From CBDCDJ01 sp965215355 (GTDB lineage Bacteria > Deinococcota > Deinococci > Deinococcales > Trueperaceae), in NCBI GenBank assembly GCA_965215355.1, contig CBDCDJ010000007.1, forward strand, positions 310,001 to 374,000: DNA of 64,000 nt, given 5' to 3'. Positions 43,315-51,437 of this stretch are shown piece by piece; position 1 is the stretch's first letter, and every line of letters starts with the position of its first letter. The notes under the pieces were generated by a model. That model ran no database searches. It worked only from the letters and a program-made list of their open reading frames with translations, and was not told where the DNA came from. A program made the position numbers and the translations under genes.

Positions 43315-44034
43315 CTATGAGGCTGGGCTGGGGTCGGGGGTGCGCGCGATGGTTTGGACGACGCGGCCCACGATTTCGACGCGGCCATCAACGGGAATCG
43401 CGGGCGGCGTTCCGTTCGTGTAGTCGGCGTTGCGGCTGTAGAGGTTGCGGCCGAACTTGTCGTCTTTGAGGAGCTTGCAGACGTAGCCCGATTCGAGCCG
43501 CGCGACGACCGCCGCGCCGTCGTGGCCGGGGTCGCCGCGGTCGACCAGGACGATGTCTAAGTGGTGGATGGGATACTTGCCCGCGTCCATGCTGTCCCCA
43601 TGCACTTCGAAGGCGACGAGGTCGCGGTTGCGCGCGAAGTCTGCGGAAACGAAGACCTGTTCGTCCCCGACGAGGATTTCTTGCTCCGGCCCCGCGCCGC
43701 ACCAGCCTGCGATTTGCACACCTATTTGTTTAGGGGCGTTTTCCGCTGTCGGTGCAAACTGGTCTGCACCCGGTGCGTCGGGCAGGATGTAGTAAATGAT
43801 TTCATGAAGGGGACGTTGTAGGGCTCCAGCTAGCGCAATCATAGTTTGGGCGTTCGGGTAGACGTATGCCCCTCGCGTGCGTGAGCGGCCTCGTAGCAGC
43901 TCGTACATGGTGCTGCGGCCTATGTTGAAGCGGTCCGCAAACTCCTGGTAGTTCTTGAGGTTCAGTTCCTCCATGCGGTCCTCTACCAACTCCGCCAGGG
44001 TGGCCCTAACCTCTTGAACCTGAACTCGTTTCAC
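43315..44034 (-). CDS. Phage repressor, HTH plus S24 peptidase (CI/LexA-like)
   Basis: A 239-residue repressor from GTG 44034. The HTH is NYQEFADRFNIGRSTMYELLRGRS. The C-terminal S24 domain has cleavage-region-like IAGWCGAGPEQ, the catalytic Ser in EVHGDSMDAG, and the Lys in the ESGYVCKLLK stretch. Such repressors self-cleave on RecA filaments, linking induction to DNA damage. It is divergent from the Cro-like gene across three operator-like dyads. Confidence 0.88.
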   Translation of the reverse strand: MKRVQVQEVRATLAELVEDRMEELNLKNYQEFADRFNIGRSTMYELLRGRSRTRGAYVYPNAQTMIALAGALQRPLHEIIYYILPDAPGADQFAPTAENAPKQIGVQIAGWCGAGPEQEILVGDEQVFVSADFARNRDLVAFEVHGDSMDAGKYPIHHLDIVLVDRGDPGHDGAAVVARLESGYVCKLLKDDKFGRNLYSRNADYTNGTPPAIPVDGRVEIVGRVVQTIARTPDPSPAS

Positions 44035-44056
44035 GTATCACCCTTCGTTCACATAT

Positions 44057-44121
44057 GCGTAATCGCTACAGACAGTATAGACACAAAATCCGCTTACGCG
44101 GTATACTTTCCGTTATTACGG
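44057..44121 (+). promoter_or_regulatory. Early promoter with three operator-like dyads
   Basis: TAGACA (44078-44083) and TATACT (44102-44107), 18 bp apart, form a rightward promoter. Three palindromes lie here: GCGTAATCGC (44057-44066), CCGCTTACGCGG (44090-44101) and CCGTTATTACGG (44110-44121). The second lies within the spacer and the third directly after the -10. They are candidate sites for the repressor and the Cro-like protein. Confidence 0.6.
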
Positions 44122-44134
44122 AAAGGAGGCTGCC

Positions 44135-44380
44135 GTGGATAGCTCTTTGGCGACTAAACTGGCTCAAGTTCTGGCAGACAAAAACATGTCACAGACGGAC
44201 TTGGCGCGCTCGTCGGGCTTGTCTTTATCGTACGTTAACGATTTGGTGCTGGGGCGACGGGGGAGTCGGCTTAGCTCGACGACCGAGCGTAAATTAAAGG
44301 GCGCTCTAGGGGTGGGGGACGCCTTTTTTTTACCTGAAGTGTCTGTTGAAGCGGAAAAATCTACAATTACAGAAAGGTAA
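44135..44380 (+). CDS. Ner/Cro-like HTH protein
   Basis: An 81-residue protein from GTG 44135 behind GGAAAGGAGG. LAQVLADKNMSQTDLARSSGLSLSYVNDLVLGRRG is an XRE-type helix-turn-helix. Position between repressor and transposase corresponds to Ner of Mu, which represses early transcription. Downstream MuA begins five bases after its stop. Confidence 0.85.
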   Translation: MDSSLATKLAQVLADKNMSQTDLARSSGLSLSYVNDLVLGRRGSRLSSTTERKLKGALGVGDAFFLPEVSVEAEKSTITER

Positions 44381-44384
44381 CTGC

Positions 44385-46514
44385 GTGCCCAAGTTCAGCC
44401 CCCAGCGTCAGACGTATCTCTATTCGGCCCACGAACTCGCCGCCCTATCCGGATTAAACAGAAAGACAATCCTGAAGTGGTTCTCGAACGAGGGCGTGTA
44501 CAAGGAAGAACACGCAGAGGTGAAGCAAAGTTCCAACGGCGGCGTCTCGGTCTACTACATCGACCCGGAAACACTCACCGAAAACCAGCGCGCGCACCTG
44601 CCGATATACAGAGACGGCCTCGAGTCTCGAGTCGCACCCTCGAGTCGCAATTTTCCCGAAATTGCGACTCGAGGAATTTCCTCGTCACCCACACAAATAA
44701 CCGACATTTTCCGAGAAATTGGTATAGACCACTTTGCGACTCGAGAAACTCCCGAAAATGACAAAATTTCTGTATATTCTCATTATTCACACAAAGAGAA
44801 TTTCGACTTAAATCGCGAGCGCCTACTACTGCTCCGCCCCATCCTCCGCCTCGAGCAAGGCGACTGCGCGGCCCCCGTCAAACAACTCGCCGCCGACCTC
44901 GGCGTCAGCGAGCGCACGGTCTACCGCTGGCTCGAGGCCGTAAAAACCGAAGGCATAACGGCCCTCAAAAAAACCAAGCGCGCCGACCGCGGCAAACCCC
45001 GCATCCCGCCGGAAGCCTACGACCTCGTTGTTCACGCCCTGGTCTCGAACCCGCCGACCAGCTCGTCGGCCATCGTCCACCGCACCCTGCTCCGGGCCGC
45101 GCCGGACGCGATGACCTATATAAGAGGTCAAAAGCAAACACGTGTGAGCGAGACCACCGTGCGCCGGGTGCGCGAACACCTCGAGGGTGACCCCTTTATG
45201 TCGTTGCTGTTCAGCGACGCCGACCACCGCCGCGAGTACCTGCGCACCTACGTCGGCGAAGTCGTCAGCTCGCACGCCAACGACCTCTGGGAAATCGACA
45301 TGACCCGCTGCGACGTGGAGGTGTGGTGGCCCGAACTCGGCAAAGTCGCGCGGCCACGGGTCCACGCCTGCCTCGACATCTATTCCGGCTGCATCCCCGG
45401 CCTGGTGTTTTCGCTCGAGGAGAACCAAACCCAAACCGACCTGTGCATCCTGCGCTCGCTCATGCCCAAAACCGGCCCACTCGCCAAAAAGTACCCGGTG
45501 TGGGGCATCCCGAAGCGCATCTACTGGGATAACGGTAAGACCTACGTCTCGCAGCACGCCGAGCGCTACCTCGCCGGGCTCGGCATCGAAAGCACCCACT
45601 CGATTCCCAAAACCTCACACACCCGCGGCGGCATCGAGCGCTGGTTCGGCACGCTGCACAATTTCGAGCGCACCCTGCCCGGCTACGTCGGCATCAACGC
45701 GCAGAACCGCAGCAGCGAAGAACTCAAGCGAATACGCAAAAACACCGAACGCTGGGCCGAGCGCGGCTACGCCCACGACCCCGGCTGGGGCGAGCGGATG
45801 CTCACCATCACCGAGTACCAGAACGCCGTGCTGGGCTGGCTCATCGCCGAGTACCACCCGTGGCTGGTCGACGGACGCACCCGGCTCGAGCATTACCAGG
45901 ACACCGTCCCCGAAAACTCGCAAGTCATCCTCGACGAGGCCGAACTCCTCCTGCTCATGGGCGAGCGCGACACCCGCGTGGTGCGGCCCGGCGGCTCAAT
46001 CCAGTTCAAAAACACCGAGTACGCCATCCCCGACGGCTCGCTCATCAACTACCAGGGGCGCACCGTGCTCGTCATCAACGACCAGTTCGTGGACGACCGA
46101 AGGTTGCTCATCGCCTGGGAAGACCGCACGGGCGCGCTCGACACCGTCGGCTGGGCCGAGCCCGCGCCGACCGTCGCCAGCAGTTTGGAGGCGGGCGACC
46201 TGCGCCGCGCCAGCAAGCAAAAAGCCCAAGACGCGCTCGCCAAAGCCAAAGACCTCAAAAAACAACTCATGAACCCCGAGCTGATCGTCTCTCGGCAGTT
46301 GATGAAGGAAGCGGAGGTAACCGTCGCTCCACGAGACCAGATGCCTAGCAAGCACGCCCGAATCGCCGCCGTGAACCCGCCGCCAGCGCTCGACCTGGGC
46401 GACTGGGGCAAGGGTTTTCGCGAGCTGGTCGACACCACGGGGATGACCCCGGACGAATACATGAAAGCCCTCCGAGCGTGGAACTCAAGAGGGCAAATGA
46501 AAGGAACAGAATGA
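44385..46514 (+). CDS. MuA-like DDE transposase
   Basis: A 709-residue transposase from GTG 44385 (SD GAAAGG). The N-terminal wHTH (YLYSAHELAALSGLNRKTILKWFSNEG) binds DNA; after an AT-rich linker come a second HTH (PVKQLAADLGVSERTVYRWLEAVKTEG) and the integrase core with Asp in LWEIDMTRCDV, Asp in IYWDNGKTYVS and Glu in RGGIERWFGTLHNF. A Mu-type C-terminal beta-barrel and tail follow. It joins phage ends to target DNA for integration and replicative transposition. It overlaps MuB by ATGA. Confidence 0.93.
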   Translation: MPKFSPQRQTYLYSAHELAALSGLNRKTILKWFSNEGVYKEEHAEVKQSSNGGVSVYYIDPETLTENQRAHLPIYRDGLESRVAPSSRNFPEIATRGISSSPTQITDIFREIGIDHFATRETPENDKISVYSHYSHKENFDLNRERLLLLRPILRLEQGDCAAPVKQLAADLGVSERTVYRWLEAVKTEGITALKKTKRADRGKPRIPPEAYDLVVHALVSNPPTSSSAIVHRTLLRAAPDAMTYIRGQKQTRVSETTVRRVREHLEGDPFMSLLFSDADHRREYLRTYVGEVVSSHANDLWEIDMTRCDVEVWWPELGKVARPRVHACLDIYSGCIPGLVFSLEENQTQTDLCILRSLMPKTGPLAKKYPVWGIPKRIYWDNGKTYVSQHAERYLAGLGIESTHSIPKTSHTRGGIERWFGTLHNFERTLPGYVGINAQNRSSEELKRIRKNTERWAERGYAHDPGWGERMLTITEYQNAVLGWLIAEYHPWLVDGRTRLEHYQDTVPENSQVILDEAELLLLMGERDTRVVRPGGSIQFKNTEYAIPDGSLINYQGRTVLVINDQFVDDRRLLIAWEDRTGALDTVGWAEPAPTVASSLEAGDLRRASKQKAQDALAKAKDLKKQLMNPELIVSRQLMKEAEVTVAPRDQMPSKHARIAAVNPPPALDLGDWGKGFRELVDTTGMTPDEYMKALRAWNSRGQMKGTE
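44638..44674 (+). repeat. 16-bp perfect inverted repeat inside the transposase gene
   Basis: CCTCGAGTCGCAATTT (44638-44653) and its complement (44659-44674) flank a 5-nt loop TCCCG. A related GCGACTCGAG half-site recurs at 44736-44745. The surrounding 180 bp are AT-rich and code for the linker between the two N-terminal domains. It could form a strong mRNA hairpin or a protein-binding site. Confidence 0.7.
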
Positions 46515-47290
46515 GTCTACCAGAAGACCTGAAATTGTTCGGTGACGCCTACACCTTCTCACGCCAACTTAGCCTCGACGACATCGACACGAGGGAGTTG
46601 CCCGAAGCGTTCAAGCTGACGAGCGCCTTTTTGGACATTCAGGAGCGCATCGACTACGCCGTCGAAATCCGCGCCCCCTTGATGCTCCTGACCGGCACCC
46701 ACGGCGGCGGCAAGACCTTCGGCACCAACTACTACGCCCGCAAAAGCGCCGCCCTGCGCGTCGAGTGCCGACCCGGCTACCACGCGAAACACGTGCTGCG
46801 CCACCTGTGCGAAGTGCTCGGCATCGACGCCGGGAACGGCTGGGAACTGCAAACCTCGACGGTGCTGGCCGTGCTGAAAAGCGCCCCCCGCACCATCATT
46901 TTCGACGAGGCGCAGCGGCTCGACTACAACGGCCTCGACCTGCTCAAGTGGGTCGCCGACGGCAGCGGCAGCACGTTCGTTTTGGTGGCGAGCGCCAGCT
47001 TGGAAACCCGCATCACGCGCTGGGAAGACATAGACAGCCGTTGCCCCGTCAAGCTGCGTGTGAAGGCTCTCTCGGTCGAAGAGTTCACTTCTATATATAA
47101 GGAGGACGGCTACAGCGACGAAGCGCTGACGGCGATTCACGCGCACACCAAAGGCGTGATGCGCAACATCCACTACCTGTTCCGGCATATCAACGAGGCG
47201 ATGGCGGTAAGCACCGTCGTCAAAAAGCCCGCCCAACTCACCCCCGAACACATCACCCACCTGTCGGTAAAGGTCTTCGGCCGTGGCTAA
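46511..47290 (+). CDS. MuB-like AAA+ ATPase (target-DNA activator)
   Basis: A 259-residue AAA+ protein, ATG 46511 overlapping the MuA stop. Walker A is LTGTHGGGKTFG, Walker B TIIFDEAQRLDYNG, sensor region FVLVASASLE. MuB-type proteins bind target DNA and stimulate the transposase, providing target immunity. Somewhat shorter than Mu B (312), as in many relatives. It overlaps the next gene by eight bases. Confidence 0.88.
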   Translation: MSLPEDLKLFGDAYTFSRQLSLDDIDTRELPEAFKLTSAFLDIQERIDYAVEIRAPLMLLTGTHGGGKTFGTNYYARKSAALRVECRPGYHAKHVLRHLCEVLGIDAGNGWELQTSTVLAVLKSAPRTIIFDEAQRLDYNGLDLLKWVADGSGSTFVLVASASLETRITRWEDIDSRCPVKLRVKALSVEEFTSIYKEDGYSDEALTAIHAHTKGVMRNIHYLFRHINEAMAVSTVVKKPAQLTPEHITHLSVKVFGRG

Positions 47291-47669
47291 GCGACCCAGC
47301 GGCGCAGGCTCGAACAGCCGCCGCTTTGCCACCCTCGCCCGCCCGGACGGTACGAAGGTCAAGGTGCCGGTCATAAAAAACGCGGGAACGGCTATCTATG
47401 AAGCCGAGCCGGATGGCTCATGGCCGAACGACCCGACGGTCGTCGTGCTCGAGGATGTCGACTGGCTCGAGGAGGGCGCAGCTTTCGACTTGGAGGAAAC
47501 CGCCGCCGGTAAGGGTATGGGGACACTTCGGCGGATGCGTGTGGTCGAGGTTCGTAAGACCATCGGGGCAGACTCTAGCGGGAAGTTTCACAAGTACGGC
47601 CAAACTAAGCGCCTCGTGCTGGTCGCTCCTACCGAGGATTATGCCGAGGCCATGAAAGAGGAGCGATGA
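47283..47669 (+). CDS. Unknown early phage protein (128 aa)
   Basis: Starts at GTG 47283 within the MuB gene end. It is soluble and basic-acidic mixed: ARPDGTKVKVPVIKNAGTAIYEAEPDG, then VVLEDVDWLEEGAAFDLEET, then RLVLVAPTEDYAEAMKEER. I recognise no domain. Overlaps the next gene by four bases, and position right after MuB suggests a role in early replication or host takeover. Confidence 0.7.
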   Translation: MAKRPSGAGSNSRRFATLARPDGTKVKVPVIKNAGTAIYEAEPDGSWPNDPTVVVLEDVDWLEEGAAFDLEETAAGKGMGTLRRMRVVEVRKTIGADSSGKFHKYGQTKRLVLVAPTEDYAEAMKEER

Positions 47670-48055
47670 ACGCCTGGCTCGAGTCCGCTACCACCGCCCT
47701 GAAAATCGCGCGGGTCGCCGCCGAGCTGCGCCGCACCTACACGACGGAGGAGTTACAGCTCCTCGTCACCACCTTGCAGCGTCAAACACCCAGCAAAGAA
47801 AAGGAGGCCCCCGTGCCCTTTGTCAGTGTGGACGGAAGCAAAGAACCGCTGTTTTTTGTCGACGACGAAATCTCTTTCCGCTGCCCCCGCCACACCTGGC
47901 GGCACCTGGCTTTTCGCAAGTACGACCTCATCTACAGCGGCCGCGACGGCGAACTCGACACGGTGTTCGCCACGGTCGAGGGCATGGAGACCGACGTGCA
48001 GGCGATGTGCGACGCGCTGAACGAAACGAACCACGTGCCGGTGGTGTGCCGGTGA
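47666..48055 (+). CDS. Unknown early phage protein (129 aa)
   Basis: ATG 47666 overlaps the preceding stop (ATGA). The N-terminal third is helical (ALKIARVAAELRRTYTTEELQLLVTTLQRQ); the rest is beta-rich with PLFFVDDEISFRCPRHTWRHLAFRKYDL and contains three cysteines. No family recognised. Confidence 0.65.
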   Translation: MNAWLESATTALKIARVAAELRRTYTTEELQLLVTTLQRQTPSKEKEAPVPFVSVDGSKEPLFFVDDEISFRCPRHTWRHLAFRKYDLIYSGRDGELDTVFATVEGMETDVQAMCDALNETNHVPVVCR

Positions 48056-48135
48056 CCTGGCCCGAAGCTGCTATGTGTATCGCCTTTTTTATCGCGCTGG
48101 TCGCCATTTTCTGGATTGTGAGTCGGGACAGATGA
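48052..48135 (+). CDS. Tiny membrane peptide (27 aa)
   Basis: A 27-codon frame from GTG 48052, overlapping both neighbours (GTGA upstream, ATGA downstream). MCIAFFIALVAIFWIV is a single membrane segment followed by SRDR. The double overlap and fitting topology support it as a real gene; role unknown. Confidence 0.55.
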   Translation: MTWPEAAMCIAFFIALVAIFWIVSRDR

Positions 48136-48299
48136 ACCCGCTCCACGACATCCTCACGGCGGCGCTGAACTACGACGTGCTCAAAATCCAGAGCGACCTT
48201 CAGAGCCTGGACGAGACCTTCTTGATCAGCCTTGACGATGCCCTGGCACTTATCAAGGCTGAGCTGAACATCGAACTCGAGGGCAGGAGAAACGCATGA
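48132..48299 (+). CDS. Unknown small phage protein (55 aa)
   Basis: ATG 48132 overlaps the previous stop. Helical and acidic: ILTAALNYDVLKIQSDLQSLDETFLISLDDALALIKAELNIEL. No family recognised. Confidence 0.55.
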   Translation: MNPLHDILTAALNYDVLKIQSDLQSLDETFLISLDDALALIKAELNIELEGRRNA

Positions 48300-48514
48300 A
48301 AACCACAAATGCCACAATCGCCCAACTCGCGTTCTGGACGCTGTTTTTCAAGCTCATGGTGGACCGGGGACAGCTCGGCTTTTGGAGCGGCGAGACGGCG
48401 CTGCTGCTGTCGGCTGCTGTGCTGCTGTGGGCGCTCTGCCAGCGGCGTATAGAGGTGGTTGGCGAGAGACCCCTCCGCCCTGCGGGCACCTCCCCTAAAA
48501 GGGGAGAAAGATGA
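48296..48514 (+). CDS. Small membrane protein (72 aa)
   Basis: ATG 48296 overlaps the previous stop. Two hydrophobic stretches (IAQLAFWTLFFKLMV and ALLLSAAVLLWALCQ). The C-terminal tail PLRPAGTSPKRGER is encoded by a REP-like palindrome (48465-48508), as if an intergenic repeat had inserted into the end of the gene. Function unknown. Confidence 0.55.
   Translation: MKTTNATIAQLAFWTLFFKLMVDRGQLGFWSGETALLLSAAVLLWALCQRRIEVVGERPLRPAGTSPKRGER
48465..48508. repeat. REP-like palindromic repeat within coding sequence
   Basis: CACCTCCCCT-AAAA-GGGGAG preceded by CCGCCCTGCGGGC: two adjacent small hairpins typical of dispersed repeats. The second hairpin resembles the intergenic repeat at 14262. Confidence 0.4.
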
Positions 48515-48810
48515 CCGCCGCCAAACCCGCCTGGACCACCGCCACCGTGGACAACCCGGCCTGGACGGCGAAGTGGACACTCACCGCGTCGCCTACTGTC
48601 GAGGCGTTCGTCGTCTTGCACAGCGGCACCTACTACTACGGCGTCGCCATCAACCGCGCCGTGAAGGTCGGGCCGCGCGACTTTGCCACGACCCGTGAGA
48701 AGGCGCTCGAGCTGGCCGAGGAGCGGCTGAAAACGCACATCCTCGTGCTCACCGACTTTGCCCAAGCGCGCTGGCCGGGGTTTTACGAAGGGGTCGAAGA
48801 TGGCGACTAG
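48511..48810 (+). CDS. Unknown phage protein (99 aa)
   Basis: ATG 48511 overlaps the previous stop. The central AFVVLHSGTYYYGVAINRAVKVGPRDFATTREKALELAEERLKTHI suggests a small beta-sheet followed by a helix. No family recognised. Confidence 0.6.
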   Translation: MTAAKPAWTTATVDNPAWTAKWTLTASPTVEAFVVLHSGTYYYGVAINRAVKVGPRDFATTREKALELAEERLKTHILVLTDFAQARWPGFYEGVEDGD

Positions 48811-49060
48811 GTGGGAAGTTTATACGGCGGTAAGTCGTGAACGCGAATACCAGAACAAAAAGTGGGGTACGCCCCTGGAGCATCCGCATGACGTACCAGG
48901 TTGGCTTTTGATTATGCGGGGCGAATTGGAAGAGGCCGAACAAGCCTGGCTCAAATCCAGTAATGAAGCTGCGCTTAGTGAGGTTCTCCAGGCGGTAGCC
49001 GTGGGCGTAGCTTGTCTCCAGCAACACGGGATTTTCGAGCGGGACGGCGATGAGCAATGA
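48800..49060 (+). CDS. MazG-like/NTP-pyrophosphohydrolase-related phage protein (86 aa)
   Basis: ATG 48800 lies inside the previous gene's end. The sequence EREYQNKKWGTPLEHPHDVPGWLLIMRGELEEAEQAWLKSS and EVLQAVAVGVACLQQHG matches small phage proteins related to all-alpha NTP pyrophosphatases, where the ELEEAEQAW helix supplies acidic metal ligands. It may clean nucleotide pools during replication. Assignment by pattern only. Confidence 0.6.
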   Translation: MATRWEVYTAVSREREYQNKKWGTPLEHPHDVPGWLLIMRGELEEAEQAWLKSSNEAALSEVLQAVAVGVACLQQHGIFERDGDEQ

Positions 49061-49244
49061 CACCTGCCGACGCCACCAAGGTGTCGAAGAAGGGGCGCTC
49101 TGGTGCAAGCTCTGCTGGCGCTACAAAAACTTCCGCAGCCGCTGTGCCGCCTTCGAGCCCGGTGGGGCACGACTCCACGTCAAGCGCGGCAAGCTCACCT
49201 GGCACAGGTACACCCCGAAGGCCGTGGGCGATGCTGGCGAGTGA
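49050..49244 (+). CDS. Small zinc-ribbon-like protein (64 aa)
   Basis: ATG 49050. DTCRRHQGVEEGALWCKLCWRY has a C-x2-H...C-x2-C arrangement that could bind zinc, followed by a basic tail (HVKRGKLTWHRYTPK). It overlaps the next gene by 14 bases. Another frame over the same bases is Ser/Ala-rich and not convincing. Confidence 0.55.
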   Translation: MSNDTCRRHQGVEEGALWCKLCWRYKNFRSRCAAFEPGGARLHVKRGKLTWHRYTPKAVGDAGE

Positions 49245-49761
49245 GGGGCGGCGGAGCGTGCTCGAGCACGTCGCCCTAAGCGACGGCTGTACCTACCGCG
49301 ACCTCGAGCGCGAGTTTCTGGGCGTCACGGCGATGACCCTGCTGAAGACCGTGGAAGAACTCCTCAACAGCGGCTGGATTGTCGGGGTGCGACGCGACAA
49401 CGCCGTCGAGTACGAAATCGCGGACAAAGAACGGCTGTGGGCCGACTTTCAGAGAACCTGTCTCGATATTTTTGGGGCGGTTTGCGAGCCCGACGCGCCG
49501 CAAGACGTGCTCGTCTCCCGCCAAGCCGCGCTCCTCGTGCTGGACGACGCGCTCACCCTGATACACGCTTTCCGCGGCGTCCCCACCACCGCCGGGCGCA
49601 AGCGGTTGGTGAGACTGCTGAGCGACGACGCCCGCAGGTGTGCCCACGCGTTGCAAGACGCCGACATCCTCACCTACGACTACGCCGTCGCCGACCCGCC
49701 GCTGACGCACCTGGGCGGGTTTATCCACAGCCTTATCCACAACCCACAGGAGGAGCAATGA
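49231..49761 (+). CDS. Winged-helix-like phage protein (176 aa)
   Basis: ATG 49231. Residues 1-70 (GRRSVLEHVALSDGCTYRDLEREFLGVTAMTLLKTVEELLNSGWIVGVRRDNAVEYEIAD) read as a winged helix-turn-helix with a wing; the remaining 100 residues are helical. It could be a phage regulator in the position where Mu carries middle-gene control, but it is not similar to Mor or C. Confidence 0.55.
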   Translation: MLASEGRRSVLEHVALSDGCTYRDLEREFLGVTAMTLLKTVEELLNSGWIVGVRRDNAVEYEIADKERLWADFQRTCLDIFGAVCEPDAPQDVLVSRQAALLVLDDALTLIHAFRGVPTTAGRKRLVRLLSDDARRCAHALQDADILTYDYAVADPPLTHLGGFIHSLIHNPQEEQ

Positions 49762-49934
49762 CCGTACTGAATGTCACCCTTTACCTGCTCGTCGGCTACG
49801 TGGTCGCGCTGGCCCTGCTCTACACACCCGACCCCGAACCGGACAGCGGAGCCATCCTCGCGCTGCCGTTCCTCGTCGTCGCGTGGCCGCTCGCGCTGTT
49901 GCTCGCCGCGCTCTTTCGAGGTGGCCACAAATGA
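49758..49934 (+). CDS. Small membrane protein (58 aa)
   Basis: ATG 49758 (ATGA overlap; AGGAGG upstream at 49750). Two membrane segments: VTLYLLVGYVVALALLY and GAILALPFLVVAWPLALLLAALF. It has the same layout as the next gene, suggesting duplication. Confidence 0.6.
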   Translation: MTVLNVTLYLLVGYVVALALLYTPDPEPDSGAILALPFLVVAWPLALLLAALFRGGHK

Positions 49935-50152
49935 CCGCGCTGAACATCGTCGCCTGGTACGCCCTCGTCGGCTATGTGTTCGCCGCCTGGGTTTTCCACT
50001 GGACCGAGCAAGACCTGAACGACGCGGCGGGGGTCGCCGTTTTTATCCTCATCGCCGCCGCCTGGCCCATCGCCGTTTTGATTCTGGCTTTTTGGTACAT
50101 GCTCCCCACCGACCCGGAAGGGAATTATGCAGCAGACCACGACGACTTTTGA
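49931..50152 (+). CDS. Small membrane protein (73 aa), paralogue of the preceding one
   Basis: ATG 49931 (ATGA overlap). Two membrane segments: NIVAWYALVGYVFAAWVF and GVAVFILIAAAWPIAVLILAFWYM, with an acidic tail (DHDDF). Both this and the preceding protein begin MT(V/A)LN and carry VGYV in the first helix. Confidence 0.6.
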   Translation: MTALNIVAWYALVGYVFAAWVFHWTEQDLNDAAGVAVFILIAAAWPIAVLILAFWYMLPTDPEGNYAADHDDF

Positions 50153-50564
50153 GCGTATCCAGAGACTGCTCGAGTTACCCGCGCTTATCGACAGGGCGGG
50201 CAAAAAGCGGATCGCCCAGCGAGCCGAAAAGCGCGGACTCGAGCGGCGCATCAAAGCGCGTGAAGCCCTCGTTAAAAAGGAGCTGTTCGAGTTCGACGAA
50301 TACAAAACCTGCTCGAACGCCGACGAGCGCCGGGTGCTGGTCGACGCCGCCGTCTACGCCGACCCCGAATGGGAGGGGATGCAAGACCGCCTCGAGCAAC
50401 TAACCGTCGCCATCGAAGTGTCTACCCACGAAGAGGGCGTGTTCGACCACGAAAGAAAAGCCTTGAAGGCGGCGCTCGAGCGCGAGTACGCCGAAACCAT
50501 CAAAGAGTTTCTGACCGACCAGATGCTGACGAACCGCGTGATGGGGCGGAAGGTGGCGGCGTGA
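50127..50564 (+). CDS. Coiled-coil phage protein (145 aa)
   Basis: ATG 50127 lies inside the previous gene. Almost entirely charged helix: RIQRLLELPALIDRAGKKRIAQRAEKRGLERRIKAREALVKKE, ending in LTNRVMGRKVAA. No recognised family. Confidence 0.6.
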   Translation: MQQTTTTFERIQRLLELPALIDRAGKKRIAQRAEKRGLERRIKAREALVKKELFEFDEYKTCSNADERRVLVDAAVYADPEWEGMQDRLEQLTVAIEVSTHEEGVFDHERKALKAALEREYAETIKEFLTDQMLTNRVMGRKVAA

Positions 50565-50749
50565 GCTTCGACCAGCTGGGCATCCTCATCGAACCCCACA
50601 ACCGTTTGACGGGACAGTTTTGGTGGTCGTTGCAAGACAGCGAGTTCGAAGACCATATCGCAAGCGGCTTTGCCAAAACGCCCGAGGCCGCGGCGATGGC
50701 GGCGCTCGAGGCGATGAAGCGCTATCTCGAGAGCGAGCTGTACGAATGA
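50561..50749 (+). CDS. Small phage protein (62 aa)
   Basis: GTG 50561 overlaps the preceding stop (GTGA). LTGQFWWSLQDSEFEDHIASGFAKTPEAAAMAALEAMKRYLE suggests a strand pair and a helix, as in small DUF-type phage proteins. Role unknown. Confidence 0.6.
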   Translation: MSFDQLGILIEPHNRLTGQFWWSLQDSEFEDHIASGFAKTPEAAAMAALEAMKRYLESELYE

Positions 50750-51171
50750 GCAAACCCCGCTACCCGGCAAAACTCTTCGAGCGCCTGAAGAGCTACCCCG
50801 TTAAACACTGCGCCTATTGCGGGGCGCAGCTCACGCCGAAGTTAAAAGGAAACAGGTGGGGGCCGCAACTCGAAACCGTCGCCTACTTCGAGGCGCGGAA
50901 CACCTGCGACCGCAAGTGCGGGGCCGCGCTCCGCTGGGGCAAGCCGCCGCCGGGCACCGCGCCAGCAGCCCCGGCCGCCGAGCCGGACGAACCCCGCTGG
51001 CAGCCGCCCCCGGCCGCGCCGGTCGTGACCCTGCACGTCGCCGACGACCGCCCCCGCTGTGAGGAGCACGGCGAGCCGGTCGGCTTATACGGCTGCACCG
51101 CCTGCAACGTGACCGAGGGATGGCGCAGCAAACAGCGAGAACAACCCCTGAAAGTGAGGCCGACCCCGTGA
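50746..51171 (+). CDS. Cysteine-rich putative zinc-binding phage protein (141 aa)
   Basis: ATG 50746 (ATGA overlap). An N-terminal CAYCGAQL...CDRKCG module and a C-terminal CEEHGEPVGLYGCTAC module are each suited to bind zinc, joined by a long Pro/Ala-rich linker. It could recognise nucleic acid or protein partners. No family recognised. Confidence 0.55.
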   Translation: MSKPRYPAKLFERLKSYPVKHCAYCGAQLTPKLKGNRWGPQLETVAYFEARNTCDRKCGAALRWGKPPPGTAPAAPAAEPDEPRWQPPPAAPVVTLHVADDRPRCEEHGEPVGLYGCTACNVTEGWRSKQREQPLKVRPTP

Positions 51172-51437
51172 GTTATGAACTCTGGCGCGACCCGGCGGAC
51201 GACAGCACGCACGTTTCGGAGGATGGCTGGGGCGGGACCTGGTGCATCAAACCGCTCACGTTCTGGCAAGGCGGGTCGGCCCAGCACATGGAGCTGCTCG
51301 AGAAGTTCGACCTGCACGAGCCGGTGCAACCGACCTGCGAAAACTGCGCAGAGGGGCTGCTCGAGGCGCGGCAGCAAGACGAATTTGAGAGCGACTACGC
51401 CCAGCATTTCGACCTGGATGACGAGGAGGAAGAATGA
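51168..51437 (+). CDS. Small acidic phage protein (89 aa)
   Basis: GTG 51168 (GTGA overlap) is preferred over ATG 51120 because of the repeated overlap pattern. The sequence has WGGTWCIKPLTFWQGGSAQHMELLEKFDLHEPVQPTCENCAEGLL and a strongly acidic C-terminus (DLDDEEEE), like DNA-mimic-type small phage proteins. Unknown role. Confidence 0.55.
   Translation: MSYELWRDPADDSTHVSEDGWGGTWCIKPLTFWQGGSAQHMELLEKFDLHEPVQPTCENCAEGLLEARQQDEFESDYAQHFDLDDEEEE

Noticed and set aside
49057..49230. Extended start of the winged-helix phage gene at ATG 49057
   Set aside because: The added 58 residues are low-complexity Ser/Ala/Pro and are the alternate frame of a better zinc-ribbon gene (49050-49244).
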